64,000 nucleotides of DNA from Parvularcula sp. BBD 1991-13 (GTDB taxonomy: Bacteria; Pseudomonadota; Alphaproteobacteria; Caulobacterales; Parvularculaceae). The notes beneath the pieces were generated by a model that ran no database searches, was not told the origin of the DNA, and was given only the letters and a program-made list of their open reading frames with translations. Positions 26,601 through 35,729 of the stretch are shown here, in pieces. Made by a program: the position numbers and the translations under genes. The stretch lies in assembly GCA_001657385.1 (NCBI GenBank), contig LYSZ01000001.1, positions 372,001-436,000 of the forward strand, given 5' to 3'. Numbering within the stretch: position 1 is the first letter of the stretch; each line of letters begins with the position of its first letter.

Positions 26601-27314
26601 TTAGAGCTTGGCGCCGATCGCTTCCAGTTGCGCGATGGCGCAGGCTTCGGAAAGCCCGTCCGCGCCGTCGGCGACGAGGAGTTTTTCCTCCATGATGTCG
26701 AGGGCCGCGCGGGCGAACTTGCGCACGTCGTCCGGGTCCTGCGTATGGCCGGCGCAGATCCAGAGGCCGAGCGAGGCCGTGGTCAGAAACGTCGACAGGC
26801 GCCGCACCGGCGCGTCGTCCCGTTCGCGAAGACGCGCCTCCCGCGAGAGGGCGTTTTCGAAACCGCGCCGCAGTCGGATCACGCAGGCGTCTGAAACATC
26901 GCGGATGGCGCGGTTGTTCGGCGTCGTCCGTACGATCGTGTTGGTGATGAAGCAGCCCGGTCCCGGCAGGCCGTGATCGATCGCCGCGTCGGCCTGCGCG
27001 TCGAAATAGGCGGCGACGGCGCGCGCGTCGGCGAGGGGGCCTTCTAGGCGTTGAAACCCGTACATCGGAATCTCGCTCACATAACGTTTGAACGCCGCCA
27101 GGAAAAGCCCTTGCCGGCCGCCGAAATCAGTGTAGAGACGATTCTGGGCGATGCCGACTTCCGCCGCGAGGTCGTTGACGGCGCTTGCATAATACCCCTC
27201 GCGCCAGAAATACGTCATGGCGCGGCGGACAACCGCGTCGGCGTCGGCGGAGCGGGCGGCGGCGGAACAGGCGGCGGCGGGAGCGCGATACGCTGTCGAA
27301 TTCGGTCTTTGCAT
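26601..27314 (-). CDS. TetR family transcriptional regulator
   Basis: 237 residues. After an Ala/Arg-rich leader of about 25 residues comes the TetR helix-turn-helix domain: VVRRAMTYFWREGYYASAVNDLAAEVGIAQNRLYTDFGGRQGLFLAAF spans about residues 28-76. The C-terminal ligand domain contains GLPGPGCFITNTIV, the AcrR/NemR-like TetR_C pattern. It may repress a gene responding to small organic compounds. It is divergent from radA with 96 bases between, and faces the barrel gene; its own operator is not clear, though a TTAACTTAA stretch at about 27340 is a candidate. The exact start is uncertain because several codons would do. Confidence 0.85.
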   Translation of the reverse strand: MQRPNSTAYRAPAAACSAAARSADADAVVRRAMTYFWREGYYASAVNDLAAEVGIAQNRLYTDFGGRQGLFLAAFKRYVSEIPMYGFQRLEGPLADARAVAAYFDAQADAAIDHGLPGPGCFITNTIVRTTPNNRAIRDVSDACVIRLRRGFENALSREARLRERDDAPVRRLSTFLTTASLGLWICAGHTQDPDDVRKFARAALDIMEEKLLVADGADGLSEACAIAQLEAIGAKL

Positions 27315-27410
27315 GAGCGCGACCTTACATGAATAAGGGGTTAACTTAAATCCGTCCGCAGGATTGCTTTCTCAATCTGCGATTGTAAAAGAACATTAGG
27401 AGAACAAAAT

Positions 27411-28778
27411 TTGCCGCGCAATAGCGAGACCTACATTTGCCAGTCCTGTGGCGCAGTTTCCGCCAAATGGACGGGGCGCTGCGAAGCCTGCGGCGAATGG
27501 AACACCATCGAGCTTGAAGCCGCGGAGGCGGGGCCGCCGGGATCCCTTGGCGGCGGGGGCGGCGCGAAAGCCAAGGGCAAGCGGCTCGACTTCACCTCGC
27601 TCGCCGGCGGGGCGGAGCAGACCCCGCGCATCCTCACCGGCAACGCCGAGTTCGACCGCGCCTGCGGCGGCGGACTGGCGCACGGCTCGGCGCTGCTGAT
27701 CGGCGGCGATCCGGGCGTCGGCAAGTCCACGCTGCTGTTGCAGATCGCGGCGGGTCTCGCCCGCGGCGGCTCTTCCGTCGCCTACATCTCCGGCGAGGAG
27801 GCGACGGCGCAGATCCGCCTGCGCGCGACGCGCCTCAAGGCCCAGGACGCGCCGGTGTCGCTCGCCTCGGCGACGGCGCTGCGCGACATCATGGCGACCC
27901 TGAAGGCGGCGAAGCCGGACGTCGTCATCATCGACTCGATCCAGACCATGTGGTCGGACGCCCTGCCGGCCGCGCCGGGCACGGTGACCCAGGTGCGCGC
28001 CTGCGCGCATGAACTGGTGCGCTTCGCCAAGCAGAGCGGCGCGGTTCTCCTGCTGGTCGGCCACGTCACCAAGGACGGCCAGATCGCCGGCCCCCGCGTG
28101 GTCGAGCACCTGGTCGACGCGGTGATGTATTTCGAGAGCGAGCAGGGGCGCGACTTCCGCATCCTGCGGGCGGTGAAGAACCGTTTCGGCCCGGCGCAGG
28201 AAATCGGCGTCTTCGAGATGACCTCCGCCGGCCTGCGCGAAGTGGCGAATCCGTCGGAGCTGTTTCTGAGCGGCGCGGACGCGCCCGCCTCCGGCGCGGC
28301 GGTGTTCGCCGGGATCGAGGGTACGCGGCCCGTGCTGGTCGAGATTCAGGCGCTGGTCTCGCCATCGACGCTGGCGGCGCCGCGGCGGGCGGTGGTCGGC
28401 TGGGACGGGGCGCGGCTCTCCATGCTGCTTGCGGTGCTCGACGCGCGCGCCGGGCTCGATTTCGGCCGTCACGACGTCTTCCTCAACGTCGCCGGCGGCT
28501 TGCGCATCGGCGAGCCGGCGGCCGATCTCGCCGCGGCGGCCGCGCTGTGTTCGTCCCTGTTCGACGCGCCCCTCGCGCCGGGCCGCGTCGCCTTCGGCGA
28601 AGTCGCGCTGTCGGGCGCCGTGCGCCCGGTCAACCAGAGCGAGGCGCGTCTCAAGGAAGCAGTGAAGCTGGGCTTTAGCGGCGCGTTAACGCCCTCGGGC
28701 GCAAAGCATGCCGGGCTCGCCCTGACCGAGGCGGCGACTCTGGCGGATTTGGCGGCGTGGGTGCGCGCGGGCGGTTGA
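27411..28778 (+). CDS. radA: DNA repair protein RadA (Sms)
   Basis: 455-residue RecA-like ATPase that helps branch migration and processing of recombination intermediates. Zinc finger C10-x2-C13...C24-x2-C27, Walker A GDPGVGKST at 99-107, the RadA-specific KNRFG motif at 256-260, and a C-terminal Lon-like domain (DVFLNVAGGLRIGEPAADLA, GEVALSGAVRPV). The start is TTG: AGGAGAAC lies six bases upstream and the family N-terminus PRNSETYICQSCG follows directly. The rare start codon may limit its level. The gene leads an operon-like run with cvpA and purF. Confidence 0.95.
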   Translation: MPRNSETYICQSCGAVSAKWTGRCEACGEWNTIELEAAEAGPPGSLGGGGGAKAKGKRLDFTSLAGGAEQTPRILTGNAEFDRACGGGLAHGSALLIGGDPGVGKSTLLLQIAAGLARGGSSVAYISGEEATAQIRLRATRLKAQDAPVSLASATALRDIMATLKAAKPDVVIIDSIQTMWSDALPAAPGTVTQVRACAHELVRFAKQSGAVLLLVGHVTKDGQIAGPRVVEHLVDAVMYFESEQGRDFRILRAVKNRFGPAQEIGVFEMTSAGLREVANPSELFLSGADAPASGAAVFAGIEGTRPVLVEIQALVSPSTLAAPRRAVVGWDGARLSMLLAVLDARAGLDFGRHDVFLNVAGGLRIGEPAADLAAAAALCSSLFDAPLAPGRVAFGEVALSGAVRPVNQSEARLKEAVKLGFSGALTPSGAKHAGLALTEAATLADLAAWVRAGG

Positions 28779-28863
28779 GCTTGGGCGGCATCGCCGCTAT
28801 GGAGAAATGGCAAGAGCTGTGGGCGAGTCGCTCCATCATGGAGCAGCTAAGGCGGTTTCGAAC

Positions 28864-29577
28864 ATGTTTGATTTCCTCGTGGTGCTCGTGATCGGACTAT
28901 CCACCGCGTTTGCGGCGCTGCGCGGCGGCCTGCGCGAGGCGTCGACGCTTCTGGCGCTCGCCGTCGGCGGCGGGCTGACGCTGGCGATCATCGAACCCGT
29001 GCTCGGCGCGACCGGCGTCGCGGGCAGCTTCTTCGGTTCCATCGGCGTCGCCGTCGTGCTTGTCGCCGTGTTTTTCGTCATCGCCCATATCGGCCTGCAT
29101 TTCGCCCTCGAACGCGCGCCCCTGCGCGGGCGCGCCCGGCTTTACGACCGCATCGGCGGCGGCGCCTTCGGCTTCTTGCGCGGGCTCGTGCTGATCGGCC
29201 TCGGCTATCTCGGCTACACCTACTATCTCGACGAGGCCCGCCATCCGGACGACGTGCGCAACGCGGTCACGCGCCCGGTGGCGCAGGGCATGGCGGAATG
29301 GTTCGAAGGCTTTGCGCCCGCCGCCGCGGGGATCGAGGTTCCGCCGGAAACGGCCGGCGACGGGGAGGAGGAAACCGTCGACGCCTCGGTGCGCGGATAC
29401 GGCCGGGGCGAGCGCAACACGCTGTCGGAAATCGTTACGACCGTGACGACGACGGATCAGCCGGCGACCGGGGCCGTCTCCGGCGGGGCCGGCGTTCCGG
29501 AACGCGCCTTGCAGGGATCGTCGAAGGGGGAAGACGATCCCATCGCAGAGATCTTGCAAGAGGAAAATCCGCAATGA
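28864..29577 (+). CDS. cvpA: CvpA family membrane protein
   Basis: 237 residues with four hydrophobic helices in the first 155, beginning MFDFLVVLVIGLSTAFAALRGGLREA, the CvpA pattern with a Gly-Arg turn after the first helix. The C-terminal 80 residues are hydrophilic, acidic and Thr-rich, and longer than in E. coli. CvpA is needed for colicin V production in E. coli and is usually next to purF, as here: its TGA overlaps the purF ATG (ATGA). The ATG at 28864 is preferred over one 19 codons upstream because the first helix begins there. Confidence 0.88.
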   Translation: MFDFLVVLVIGLSTAFAALRGGLREASTLLALAVGGGLTLAIIEPVLGATGVAGSFFGSIGVAVVLVAVFFVIAHIGLHFALERAPLRGRARLYDRIGGGAFGFLRGLVLIGLGYLGYTYYLDEARHPDDVRNAVTRPVAQGMAEWFEGFAPAAAGIEVPPETAGDGEEETVDASVRGYGRGERNTLSEIVTTVTTTDQPATGAVSGGAGVPERALQGSSKGEDDPIAEILQEENPQ

Positions 29578-31190
29578 CGCAGGCCGCCCCCAAGGCGCAA
29601 CAGTCCCTCCCGGTTTTCTTTCCGGCTCCTCCTGACACAGCATCCCCGGCGACAAAACCTCTCCACGAACAGGCTGCCGCCTACCTGAAAAGCGTCGGGC
29701 CGGATTATCGCCGCCGGCATAGCGATGGAGACGCGCTTTTCGGCGGTCGGATGCTCAAGGAAGAATGCGGCGTTTTCGGCGTCATCGGCGTGGCGGACGC
29801 GGCGGCGCTGACGGTGCTCGGGCTTCATGCGCTGCAGCATCGCGGCCAGGAGGCGGCGGGCGTGGCCACTTATGACGGCGAGCGCTTCCACACCGAGCGG
29901 CAAATGGGCCTTGTCTCCGACAATTTTTCCGATGCAAAGACGCTGGCGCGGCTGACGGGCGAGGCGGCTATCGGCCATACCCGGTATTCCACCCAGGGCG
30001 AGACGGTGTTGCGCAACGTCCAGCCGCTTTACGCCGATCTCGATCAGACCGGGGTCGCCATCGCCCATAACGGCAACCTGACCAACGCCAAGACGCTGCG
30101 CGCGGACATGGTCAGGCGCGGCTGTATCTTTCAGTCCACGTCGGATTCGGAAATTTTCCTGCAACTGATGGCCCGCTCGCAGTATCTTTCCGCCGTCGAC
30201 CGCCTGATCGAGGCGCTGAAGCAGGTGGAGGGCGCTTACGCCCTCGCCGTGCTGACGCCGGAGGGGCTGATCGGGGCGCGCGATCCGGTGGGCATCAGGC
30301 CGCTGATCCTGGGCGATCTGGACGGCGCGCCAATCCTGGCCTCGGAAACCTGCGCGCTCGACATCATCGGCGCGCGGTTCGTGCGCGACGTCAAACCCGG
30401 CGAGGTGGTGATCTGCCGCGCCGACGGATCGATCGAAAGCCGCCAGGCGTTTCCCGAGCCGCCCGAGGCGCGTCCCTGCATCTTCGAGCTGATCTATTTC
30501 GCCAAGCCCAATTCCATCGTGGACGGACAAAGCGTTTACGAACTGCGCAAACGCCTGGGCGAACGCCTCGCCAAGGAAGCGCCGTGCGAGGCCGATCTCG
30601 TCTCGCCGATCCCGGATTCGGGCGTGCCGGCGGCGATCGGGTATGCCCAGAAGACAAAGCTTCCCTACGAAATGGCGTTGATCCGCTCGCACTTCATCGG
30701 CCGCACCTTTATCGAGCCGTCGCAGAAGATCCGCGAGGCCGGGGTGGCGCGCAAGCACTCGCCCAATCGCGGCCTGATCGAAGGCAAGCGGGTGGTGCTG
30801 ATCGACGATTCCGTCGTGCGCGGCACGACCTCGCGCAAGATCTCGGAAATGCTCCGCGCCGCCGGCGCGAAGGAAGTGCACATGCGGGTCGCCTGTCCGC
30901 CGATCCTGCATCCCGACTTTTACGGCATCAACACGCCGTCTTACGACGAACTGCTCGGCGTCGGGCGCAGCATCGAGGAGATGCGCGAGATCATCGGCGT
31001 CGACAGCCTGGCCTTTTTGTCCCTGGACGGACTTTACAAGGCGTTCCGCAAGGGGCGCCGCGACGACGCCGCCCCCGCCTTTACCGATCACTGTTTCACC
31101 GGCGATTATCCGACGCGGCTCGTCGACCGCGACGAAGCGGAACGCAACGCCATGATCACGCAACTCTCCTTCCTGGCGGAATCGAGCTAA
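29574..31190 (+). CDS. purF: Amidophosphoribosyltransferase
   Basis: 538 residues; first committed step of purine synthesis, PRPP plus glutamine to phosphoribosylamine. The N-terminal nucleophile glutaminase begins at Cys65 (ECGVFGVIG), with LQHRGQEAAG, GHTRYSTQG and the IAHNGNLTN loop; the PRTase domain has the PRPP motif VVLIDDSVVRGTTS. Cys65 must be exposed by removing a 64-residue leader, much longer than the usual propeptide of about 10. The ATG at 29574 overlaps the cvpA stop; ATG 29751 (MLKEECG) would give the short leader instead but is not coupled. Four Cys that would bind an iron-sulfur cluster were not checked. Confidence 0.95.
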   Translation: MTQAAPKAQQSLPVFFPAPPDTASPATKPLHEQAAAYLKSVGPDYRRRHSDGDALFGGRMLKEECGVFGVIGVADAAALTVLGLHALQHRGQEAAGVATYDGERFHTERQMGLVSDNFSDAKTLARLTGEAAIGHTRYSTQGETVLRNVQPLYADLDQTGVAIAHNGNLTNAKTLRADMVRRGCIFQSTSDSEIFLQLMARSQYLSAVDRLIEALKQVEGAYALAVLTPEGLIGARDPVGIRPLILGDLDGAPILASETCALDIIGARFVRDVKPGEVVICRADGSIESRQAFPEPPEARPCIFELIYFAKPNSIVDGQSVYELRKRLGERLAKEAPCEADLVSPIPDSGVPAAIGYAQKTKLPYEMALIRSHFIGRTFIEPSQKIREAGVARKHSPNRGLIEGKRVVLIDDSVVRGTTSRKISEMLRAAGAKEVHMRVACPPILHPDFYGINTPSYDELLGVGRSIEEMREIIGVDSLAFLSLDGLYKAFRKGRRDDAAPAFTDHCFTGDYPTRLVDRDEAERNAMITQLSFLAESS

Positions 31191-31196
31191 TATGCT

Positions 31197-32333
31197 CTAC
31201 GCACGGCGCGGCGAAATGCGCGTAACATGCCCCATCTTGCGCCCGGGCCGCGCGTCTTTCTTGCCGTAAAGATGCACGCAGGTCCGTGCTTCTGCGGCGA
31301 ACGCGCGCCAGGCGCCGACTTCCTCGCCGATGAGATTTTCCATCACCGCGTCGGCATGGCGCGCCGGGTCGCCCAGCGGCCAGCCCGCGACGGCGCGGAT
31401 ATGCTGTTCGAACTGCGATACGGCGCAGACGTCGAGGGTCCAGTGCCCGGAATTGTGAACCCTCGGCGCGAATTCGTTGACGATCACGGCGCCGTCCTTC
31501 AGGACAAAGAATTCAACCCCGATCACGCCGACATAGTCGAGCGCCCTCAGGAGGTCGGCCGTCACCGCCCGCGCCGCGTCGAGGGCGCCGGGCGCGGCCG
31601 CCGCCGGCGCGGCGGAGGTTTTCAGGATGCCGTCGCGATGAACGTTTTCCGCCGGATCGTAGAGCGCGACGGCGCCGTCCGCCCCGCGCGCGCCGATGAC
31701 CGAGATTTCCCGCTCGAAGGGCACGAACCCTTCCAGGATCGACGGCGCGGCGCCGACCTCGGCCCAGGCGTGCTCGATGGCCTTGCGATAGGCGCCCGGC
31801 AGGTCGCGCTCGTCGTCGGCAAGGCGGGTCTGTCCCTTGCCGTCATAGCCGAGGCGGCGGGTTTTCAGGATCGCCGGGCGGCCGACCGCGGCGAGGCCCG
31901 CTTCCAGCGAAGCGAGGTCGTCGACCGCGTGATAGGCCGCCGTGCGCGCCCCGACGGCGTTGATGAAGTCCTTCTCGTGCAGGCGGTCCTGCGCTTTTTC
32001 CAGCGCCTTCGCACCGGGGCGCACCAGGGCCCCGGCCCGGCCGAGGAGGGCCGCCGCCTCCACCGGCACGTTCTCGAACTCATAGGTGACGACGTCGACC
32101 GCCGCGGCGAAGCGGGCGAGCGCGTCTTCGTCCGTATAGGATGCAATCGTCGTCGCCGCGGCGACGTCGCGCGCGGGCGCGTCTTCCTGCGGGCAGTAGA
32201 TATGCGTTCTGAGACCGAGCCGGGCGGCGGCGACGGCGAGCATGCGCCCGAGCTGTCCCCCGCCGAGCACGCCGACGGTTCCCCCCGGTTCGACCGCGGC
32301 CGGCGCAACGGGCAAAGGGGCGTCCGCCGCCAT
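31197..32333 (-). CDS. purK: N5-carboxyaminoimidazole ribonucleotide synthase
   Basis: 378-residue ATP-grasp enzyme that converts AIR, bicarbonate and ATP to N5-CAIR in purine synthesis, feeding PurE. The start region GGTVGVLGGGQLGRMLAVAAARLG is the family signature, followed by the ATP-grasp features KTRRLGYDGKGQ, ILEGFVPFEREISV and IVNEFAPRVHNSGHWTLD. It ends just 6 bases from the convergent purF stop, so a transcript could interfere. It is 6 bases downstream of purE and clearly co-transcribed with it. Length normal. Confidence 0.95.
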   Translation of the reverse strand: MAADAPLPVAPAAVEPGGTVGVLGGGQLGRMLAVAAARLGLRTHIYCPQEDAPARDVAAATTIASYTDEDALARFAAAVDVVTYEFENVPVEAAALLGRAGALVRPGAKALEKAQDRLHEKDFINAVGARTAAYHAVDDLASLEAGLAAVGRPAILKTRRLGYDGKGQTRLADDERDLPGAYRKAIEHAWAEVGAAPSILEGFVPFEREISVIGARGADGAVALYDPAENVHRDGILKTSAAPAAAAPGALDAARAVTADLLRALDYVGVIGVEFFVLKDGAVIVNEFAPRVHNSGHWTLDVCAVSQFEQHIRAVAGWPLGDPARHADAVMENLIGEEVGAWRAFAAEARTCVHLYGKKDARPGRKMGHVTRISPRRA

Positions 32334-32339
32334 CGCGTC

Positions 32340-32834
32340 CTAATCCTCGACCGTTTCGGCGACGCCGTCCGACTGTTCCTTTCGCCAGGCGTCAAGCCGC
32401 CCGGCGAGCGCGTTGTCCGCCGTCGCCAGCATGGCCGCGGCGAGGAGCCCGGCATTGGCGGCGCCGGCCTCGCCGATGGCGACGGTCGCCACGGGCACGC
32501 CCTTGGGCATCTGCACGATCGAAAGCAGGCTGTCGAGGCCCTTGAGGGTCCGCGACTGCACCGGCACGCCGATCACCGGCAGCGGCGTCATCGCCGCGGC
32601 CATGCCGGGCAGGTGGGCCGCGCCGCCGGCCCCGGCGATGATCACCTTCAGGCCCCGGCCTTTCGCGGCGTCGGCGTAGTCGTAGAGGCGCTTCGGCGTG
32701 CGATGGGCCGAGACGATGCGCGCCTCGTAGGCGACGCCCAGCGCGTCCAGCGTCTCGGCCGCGCGGCGCATGGTCGGCCAGTCCGAGCGCGAGCCCATGA
32801 TGATGCCGACGGACGGAGGTGCGGCGTTCGCCAT
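32340..32834 (-). CDS. purE: N5-CAIR mutase (class I PurE)
   Basis: 164-residue mutase turning N5-CAIR into CAIR. Motifs: [14 protein letters not shown] at the start, [13 protein letters not shown] with the catalytic His, [12 protein letters not shown], and GVPVQS. The ATG at 32834 is preferred over one seven codons upstream because AAAGGA lies 6 bases before it. purE-purK form a two-gene operon transcribed away from the GGDEF gene. The class I type works with PurK, consistent with its neighbour. Confidence 0.95.
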   Translation of the reverse strand: MANAAPPSVGIIMGSRSDWPTMRRAAETLDALGVAYEARIVSAHRTPKRLYDYADAAKGRGLKVIIAGAGGAAHLPGMAAAMTPLPVIGVPVQSRTLKGLDSLLSIVQMPKGVPVATVAIGEAGAANAGLLAAAMLATADNALAGRLDAWRKEQSDGVAETVED

Positions 32835-33282
32835 AGCCTGTCCTTTCACGGTCAAAGGAAACGCGGCTTATAGCGAGCGCTGCGGCCGGCGGCAAGGCGA
32901 TGAGGAAACCGGGGTCGGAACGAGGAGACGTCAGCCTAACAGACGGGGGCGCAGAACCGACGCCTCCTCTACCGGACGCGAAATGCGGTCACGCATCAGA
33001 AGGGGACTCCGGCGCGACCTTTCCGCGAGACTGAATTTGGGCGGGCTCGGGCGCCGTCACAAGCGCGAAGCGGCGAGGCGAGCGGCAATTGCGCCGAGTC
33101 GAGGCCGCGCGATTTTCTGCTCAATCGATGGGGCGTCAGCGGCGATAAAAAGGGCTCCAAGGGGTGGGGCATGCATTGCGCATGAATACTGATAAAGTGA
33201 CGGGCGCGAACCCGGACAGAGGATAACCCCGGGTAAAGACAGGCCGCGCCCGGCGGGGCGGCGCGCGCCGCAGGAGACGAAG
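32835..33282. other. Intergenic region before the GGDEF gene
   Basis: About 450 bases between two divergent genes. Only short open frames without ribosome sites or family likeness. A CAGGAG ribosome site for the next gene is at its right end. No operator or repeat was seen. Confidence 0.4.
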
Positions 33283-33954
33283 GTGGACGAAGGGGCGGAG
33301 ACGAAAAGGGCCGCGGCCGACCGCACAGGCGTTCCGGCCGGGGGCGACGCCGGCGCCGACATTCCCGAGGCGGACCTGACGCCGGCGGTGCGCGCGGTGC
33401 TTTATCCGCTTCGCGCCGAAGCCGAAAGGCTGCGCGCGGCGCTCGACGCCGCGCATCGCCGCATCGAGACGCTGGAAAGCCTTGCCTATCGCGACCCGCT
33501 GCTCGGGCTGTTCAACCGGCGCGCGTTCATGCGCGAGTTGGAGCGGGCCGTTGCGATGGCCGACCGCCACGGGGTCAAGGCGTCGCTGGTGTTCATCGAC
33601 GTTGACGACATGAAGGCGATCAACGATGCGCACGGCCACCGGGCCGGCGACGCCGCGCTGCAGCGGGTGGCGCGCATCCTCTCCGACAATGTGCGCCAGA
33701 CTGACGCCGCGGGCCGGCTCGGCGGCGACGAATTCGGCCTTGTTTTAACGCATACGGATCAGCCGTCGGCGGAAGCCAAGGCCGTCCGCCTTGCCGCGAT
33801 GATCGCGGCGGCGCCCGCGCACACGCAGGCCGGCCCGGTTGCGGTGCGGGTGTCCCACGGCGCGGCGGCGATCGAACCGGGCGTCACGGTCGGGTCGCTG
33901 ATGGAGGCCGCGGACAGCGCCATGTACGCGCGCAAGCGGAAAAAAACCGGGTAA
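33283..33954 (+). CDS. Diguanylate cyclase (GGDEF domain)
   Basis: 223 residues; would make cyclic di-GMP from two GTP. After a hydrophilic N-terminal part with a coiled-coil stretch (about 40-68, RAEAERLRAALDAAHRRIE) comes one GGDEF domain: DPLLGLFNRRAF, FIDVDDMKAIND, and the active-site LGGDEFG (GGDEF at 147-151). The inhibitory I-site RxxD is present as RQTD at 138-141, five residues before GGDEF, so product inhibition is expected. No transmembrane or sensor domain is attached, so it is probably cytosolic and regulated through dimerisation or partners. Start is GTG with CAGGAG upstream. Confidence 0.9.
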   Translation: MDEGAETKRAAADRTGVPAGGDAGADIPEADLTPAVRAVLYPLRAEAERLRAALDAAHRRIETLESLAYRDPLLGLFNRRAFMRELERAVAMADRHGVKASLVFIDVDDMKAINDAHGHRAGDAALQRVARILSDNVRQTDAAGRLGGDEFGLVLTHTDQPSAEAKAVRLAAMIAAAPAHTQAGPVAVRVSHGAAAIEPGVTVGSLMEAADSAMYARKRKKTG

Positions 33955-34018
33955 GGACTATCCGTATGGGAATCCGTTTGAGGAATTCGGGCGGCGCGCC
34001 GCGTTGCGCTTCGGGACC

Positions 34019-34312
34019 CTAGGCGATGATGTCAGGCAAGAGGGAGTCCTTGAGCGTCTGGATCTCGTCTTTCAGGCTGAGCTTTTTCTTTTTCAGCCGG
34101 GCGATCGCGAGGCGTTCATAGGGCGCGCGCTCCTCAAGCGCGCGGATGGCGGCGTCGAGGTCGCGGTGTTCTTCCTCCAGCGTCGCGACGCGCAGGATGA
34201 CGGCTTCGTCGTTGGCGCCTTTGAAATCGCTTTCCTCGGCGGTGAAGCGCGTTTCCGCCGGGTGCGCGGCGTCCGGGTCGTCGGCCGGCGGGTCGCCGTC
34301 TGTGGTCATCAC
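34019..34312 (-). CDS. YdcH-like (DUF465) small protein
   Basis: 97 residues. An acidic, Asp/Glu/Pro-rich N-terminus is followed by a helical coiled-coil unit with the DUF465 pattern: LEEEHRDLDAAI, then AIARLKKKKLSLKDEIQTLK. Members are short proteins of unknown function; SlyX-like roles have been suggested. A second member of the same family is encoded 1.4 kb away (35730). It is the last of a minus-strand run with the TIGR02444 gene and ubiX upstream. The start could be either of two adjacent ATGs. Confidence 0.82.
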   Translation of the reverse strand: MMTTDGDPPADDPDAAHPAETRFTAEESDFKGANDEAVILRVATLEEEHRDLDAAIRALEERAPYERLAIARLKKKKLSLKDEIQTLKDSLLPDIIA

Positions 34313-34357
34313 ATGAAATCCTTTACCGGCCTTTGACCGCGGCGACGAGGCGCCCGC

Positions 34358-34873
34358 CTAAGGCGTTTCAGCCAACAGTTTGCGCACGAGATCCGAAAGC
34401 AGGGGCGTTACCCCCTCCCTGTTCGCAAGCCCGGCCTGTTCGACGTAAGCGCGCAGGTTTTTCTCGGCGCGTTCGGCGCCGCCCAGCCGGTCGGCGGCGG
34501 GCGCGAGCGCGCGCGCCGCAACGGCCTCAAGGCGCGCCTGTTCGACTTTTTCCGCGGCCAGCTCCGCGTCCTTGATGCTCTTGCGCAGGGCCTTGCGCTG
34601 TTTTTTCTCTCCGTCCTCGCCCTGTTTGAGATGGCGGCGGACGCTGCGCAGGGGGGCGGTGACGCGGGCGTTCCAGTCCCTTGTCGTGTTTTCCGCCTCG
34701 CGCACGAGCGCCGGCGGCGCGGCTTCGAAATATTCCGCACACCAGCAGCACCATAAAAGAAGATTGACGTTGAGGCCGTATTCGTCCTGCAGCCGGAGCA
34801 GGATCTCCGCGGCGCCGCTGCGTTCGTAACGGTCCAGCGACCATGTCCAGAAGTCGGTATGCGGAAGGGACAT
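34358..34873 (-). CDS. TIGR02444 family protein
   Basis: 171-residue soluble protein of unknown function. The N-terminus FWTWSLDRYERSGAAEILLRLQDEYGLNVNLLLWCCW matches the TIGR02444 family pattern (W.xS...LQ.xxGxNVNLLL.CxW), and the rest is predicted alpha-helical and charged, with a Lys-rich stretch near residues 83-104. It ends 6 bases before the next gene start order, being 6 bases downstream of ubiX, so the two are co-transcribed. No catalytic motif can be read. Confidence 0.82.
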   Translation of the reverse strand: MSLPHTDFWTWSLDRYERSGAAEILLRLQDEYGLNVNLLLWCCWCAEYFEAAPPALVREAENTTRDWNARVTAPLRSVRRHLKQGEDGEKKQRKALRKSIKDAELAAEKVEQARLEAVAARALAPAADRLGGAERAEKNLRAYVEQAGLANREGVTPLLSDLVRKLLAETP

Positions 34874-34879
34874 GGCGGT

Positions 34880-35470
34880 TCAGCTCCTGCGGCCTTTTTC
34901 GAGGTCCTCGCCCCAGCGTTTCGCCAGCGCCGTGTCGACGCCGAGGAGGTCGAGCGCCCGGCCGACGGAATGGTTGACGATGTCGTCGACGGTCTGCGGC
35001 TCGGCGTAAAACGCGGGCAGGGGCGGCGCGATGATCGCCCCCATTTCCGCAAGCTGCGTCATGGTTCGCAGGTGCCCCAGATGAAGCGGCGTTTCGCGCA
35101 CCATCACGATCAGGCGCCGCCGCTCCTTCAAAACCACGTCCGCCGCGCGGGAGATCAGCCCGCCGGTGACGCCGGTGGCGATTTCCGACATGGTCTTCAC
35201 CGAGCACGGCGCGATCAGCATCCCCTCGGTGATGAAGGAGCCGGAGGAAATCGGCGCGCCGACATCGGCGACCGCATAGCGCGCCGCCGCGGGTTCGGCG
35301 AATTCTCGGGCGGACAGGCCAAGCTCATAGCGGATGGTCATTTCCCCGGCCTTGCTGATCACCAGGTGGGTTTCCACCCCGGCCGCCGCGAGCGCCTCCA
35401 GGGCGCGGCGGGCATAGGCCGAGCCGGATGCGCCGGTGACGCCGAGAATAACCCGTTTTCTTTTTTCCAT
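34880..35470 (-). CDS. ubiX: Flavin prenyltransferase UbiX
   Basis: 196-residue enzyme that prenylates FMN, making the cofactor for UbiD decarboxylases such as the ubiquinone pathway enzyme. Start MEKRKRVILGVTGASGSAYA with the GVTGASGS flavin-binding turn; ISKAGEMTIRYE, the ITEGMLIAPCSVKTMSEIATGV block, and LIVMVRETPLHLGHLRTM with the conserved Arg-Glu follow. The ATG at 35470 is preferred over a GTG ten codons upstream with no ribosome site. No UbiD is encoded nearby. It heads the ubiX-TIGR02444-DUF465 run. Confidence 0.92.
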   Translation of the reverse strand: MEKRKRVILGVTGASGSAYARRALEALAAAGVETHLVISKAGEMTIRYELGLSAREFAEPAAARYAVADVGAPISSGSFITEGMLIAPCSVKTMSEIATGVTGGLISRAADVVLKERRRLIVMVRETPLHLGHLRTMTQLAEMGAIIAPPLPAFYAEPQTVDDIVNHSVGRALDLLGVDTALAKRWGEDLEKGRRS

Positions 35471-35548
35471 AATAAACTCAATGGTTTGTAGCGCAGCCAC
35501 CGGAGCGAGCGGGTACTATGCCCCAGTTCTGCGCGAAGGCAAGATGTC

Positions 35549-35579
35549 GTGACAACCGCCCCCCTGTCATGGTTATATA
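35549..35579 (+). promoter_or_regulatory. Putative promoter of the small YdcH-like gene
   Basis: GTGACA followed 18-19 bases later by TTATATA, in the only AT-rich part of this gap, 150 bases upstream of the small gene. The palindrome TGTCGTGACA overlaps the first box and might be an operator. By eye only. Confidence 0.3.
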
Positions 35580-35729
35580 AAATCGCCGGGCCTGTTTTGC
35601 AGTCCCGCGCGGCGCGGTTCCGCGCATCGTAGCGGCCCGGCGGCTCTGACCCGGCGCTGTTCACAGAACGGGTAACCGCGGTTTTTCGGCCCGTTCGGGA
35701 AGCGCCAAACGCATAAAAGGAGGCCGAAT

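Noticed and set aside
27330-27360. CtrA-type site (TTAA-N7-TTAA) before radA
   Set aside because: Only adjacent TTAAC/TTAA without the 7-base spacing; not a match.
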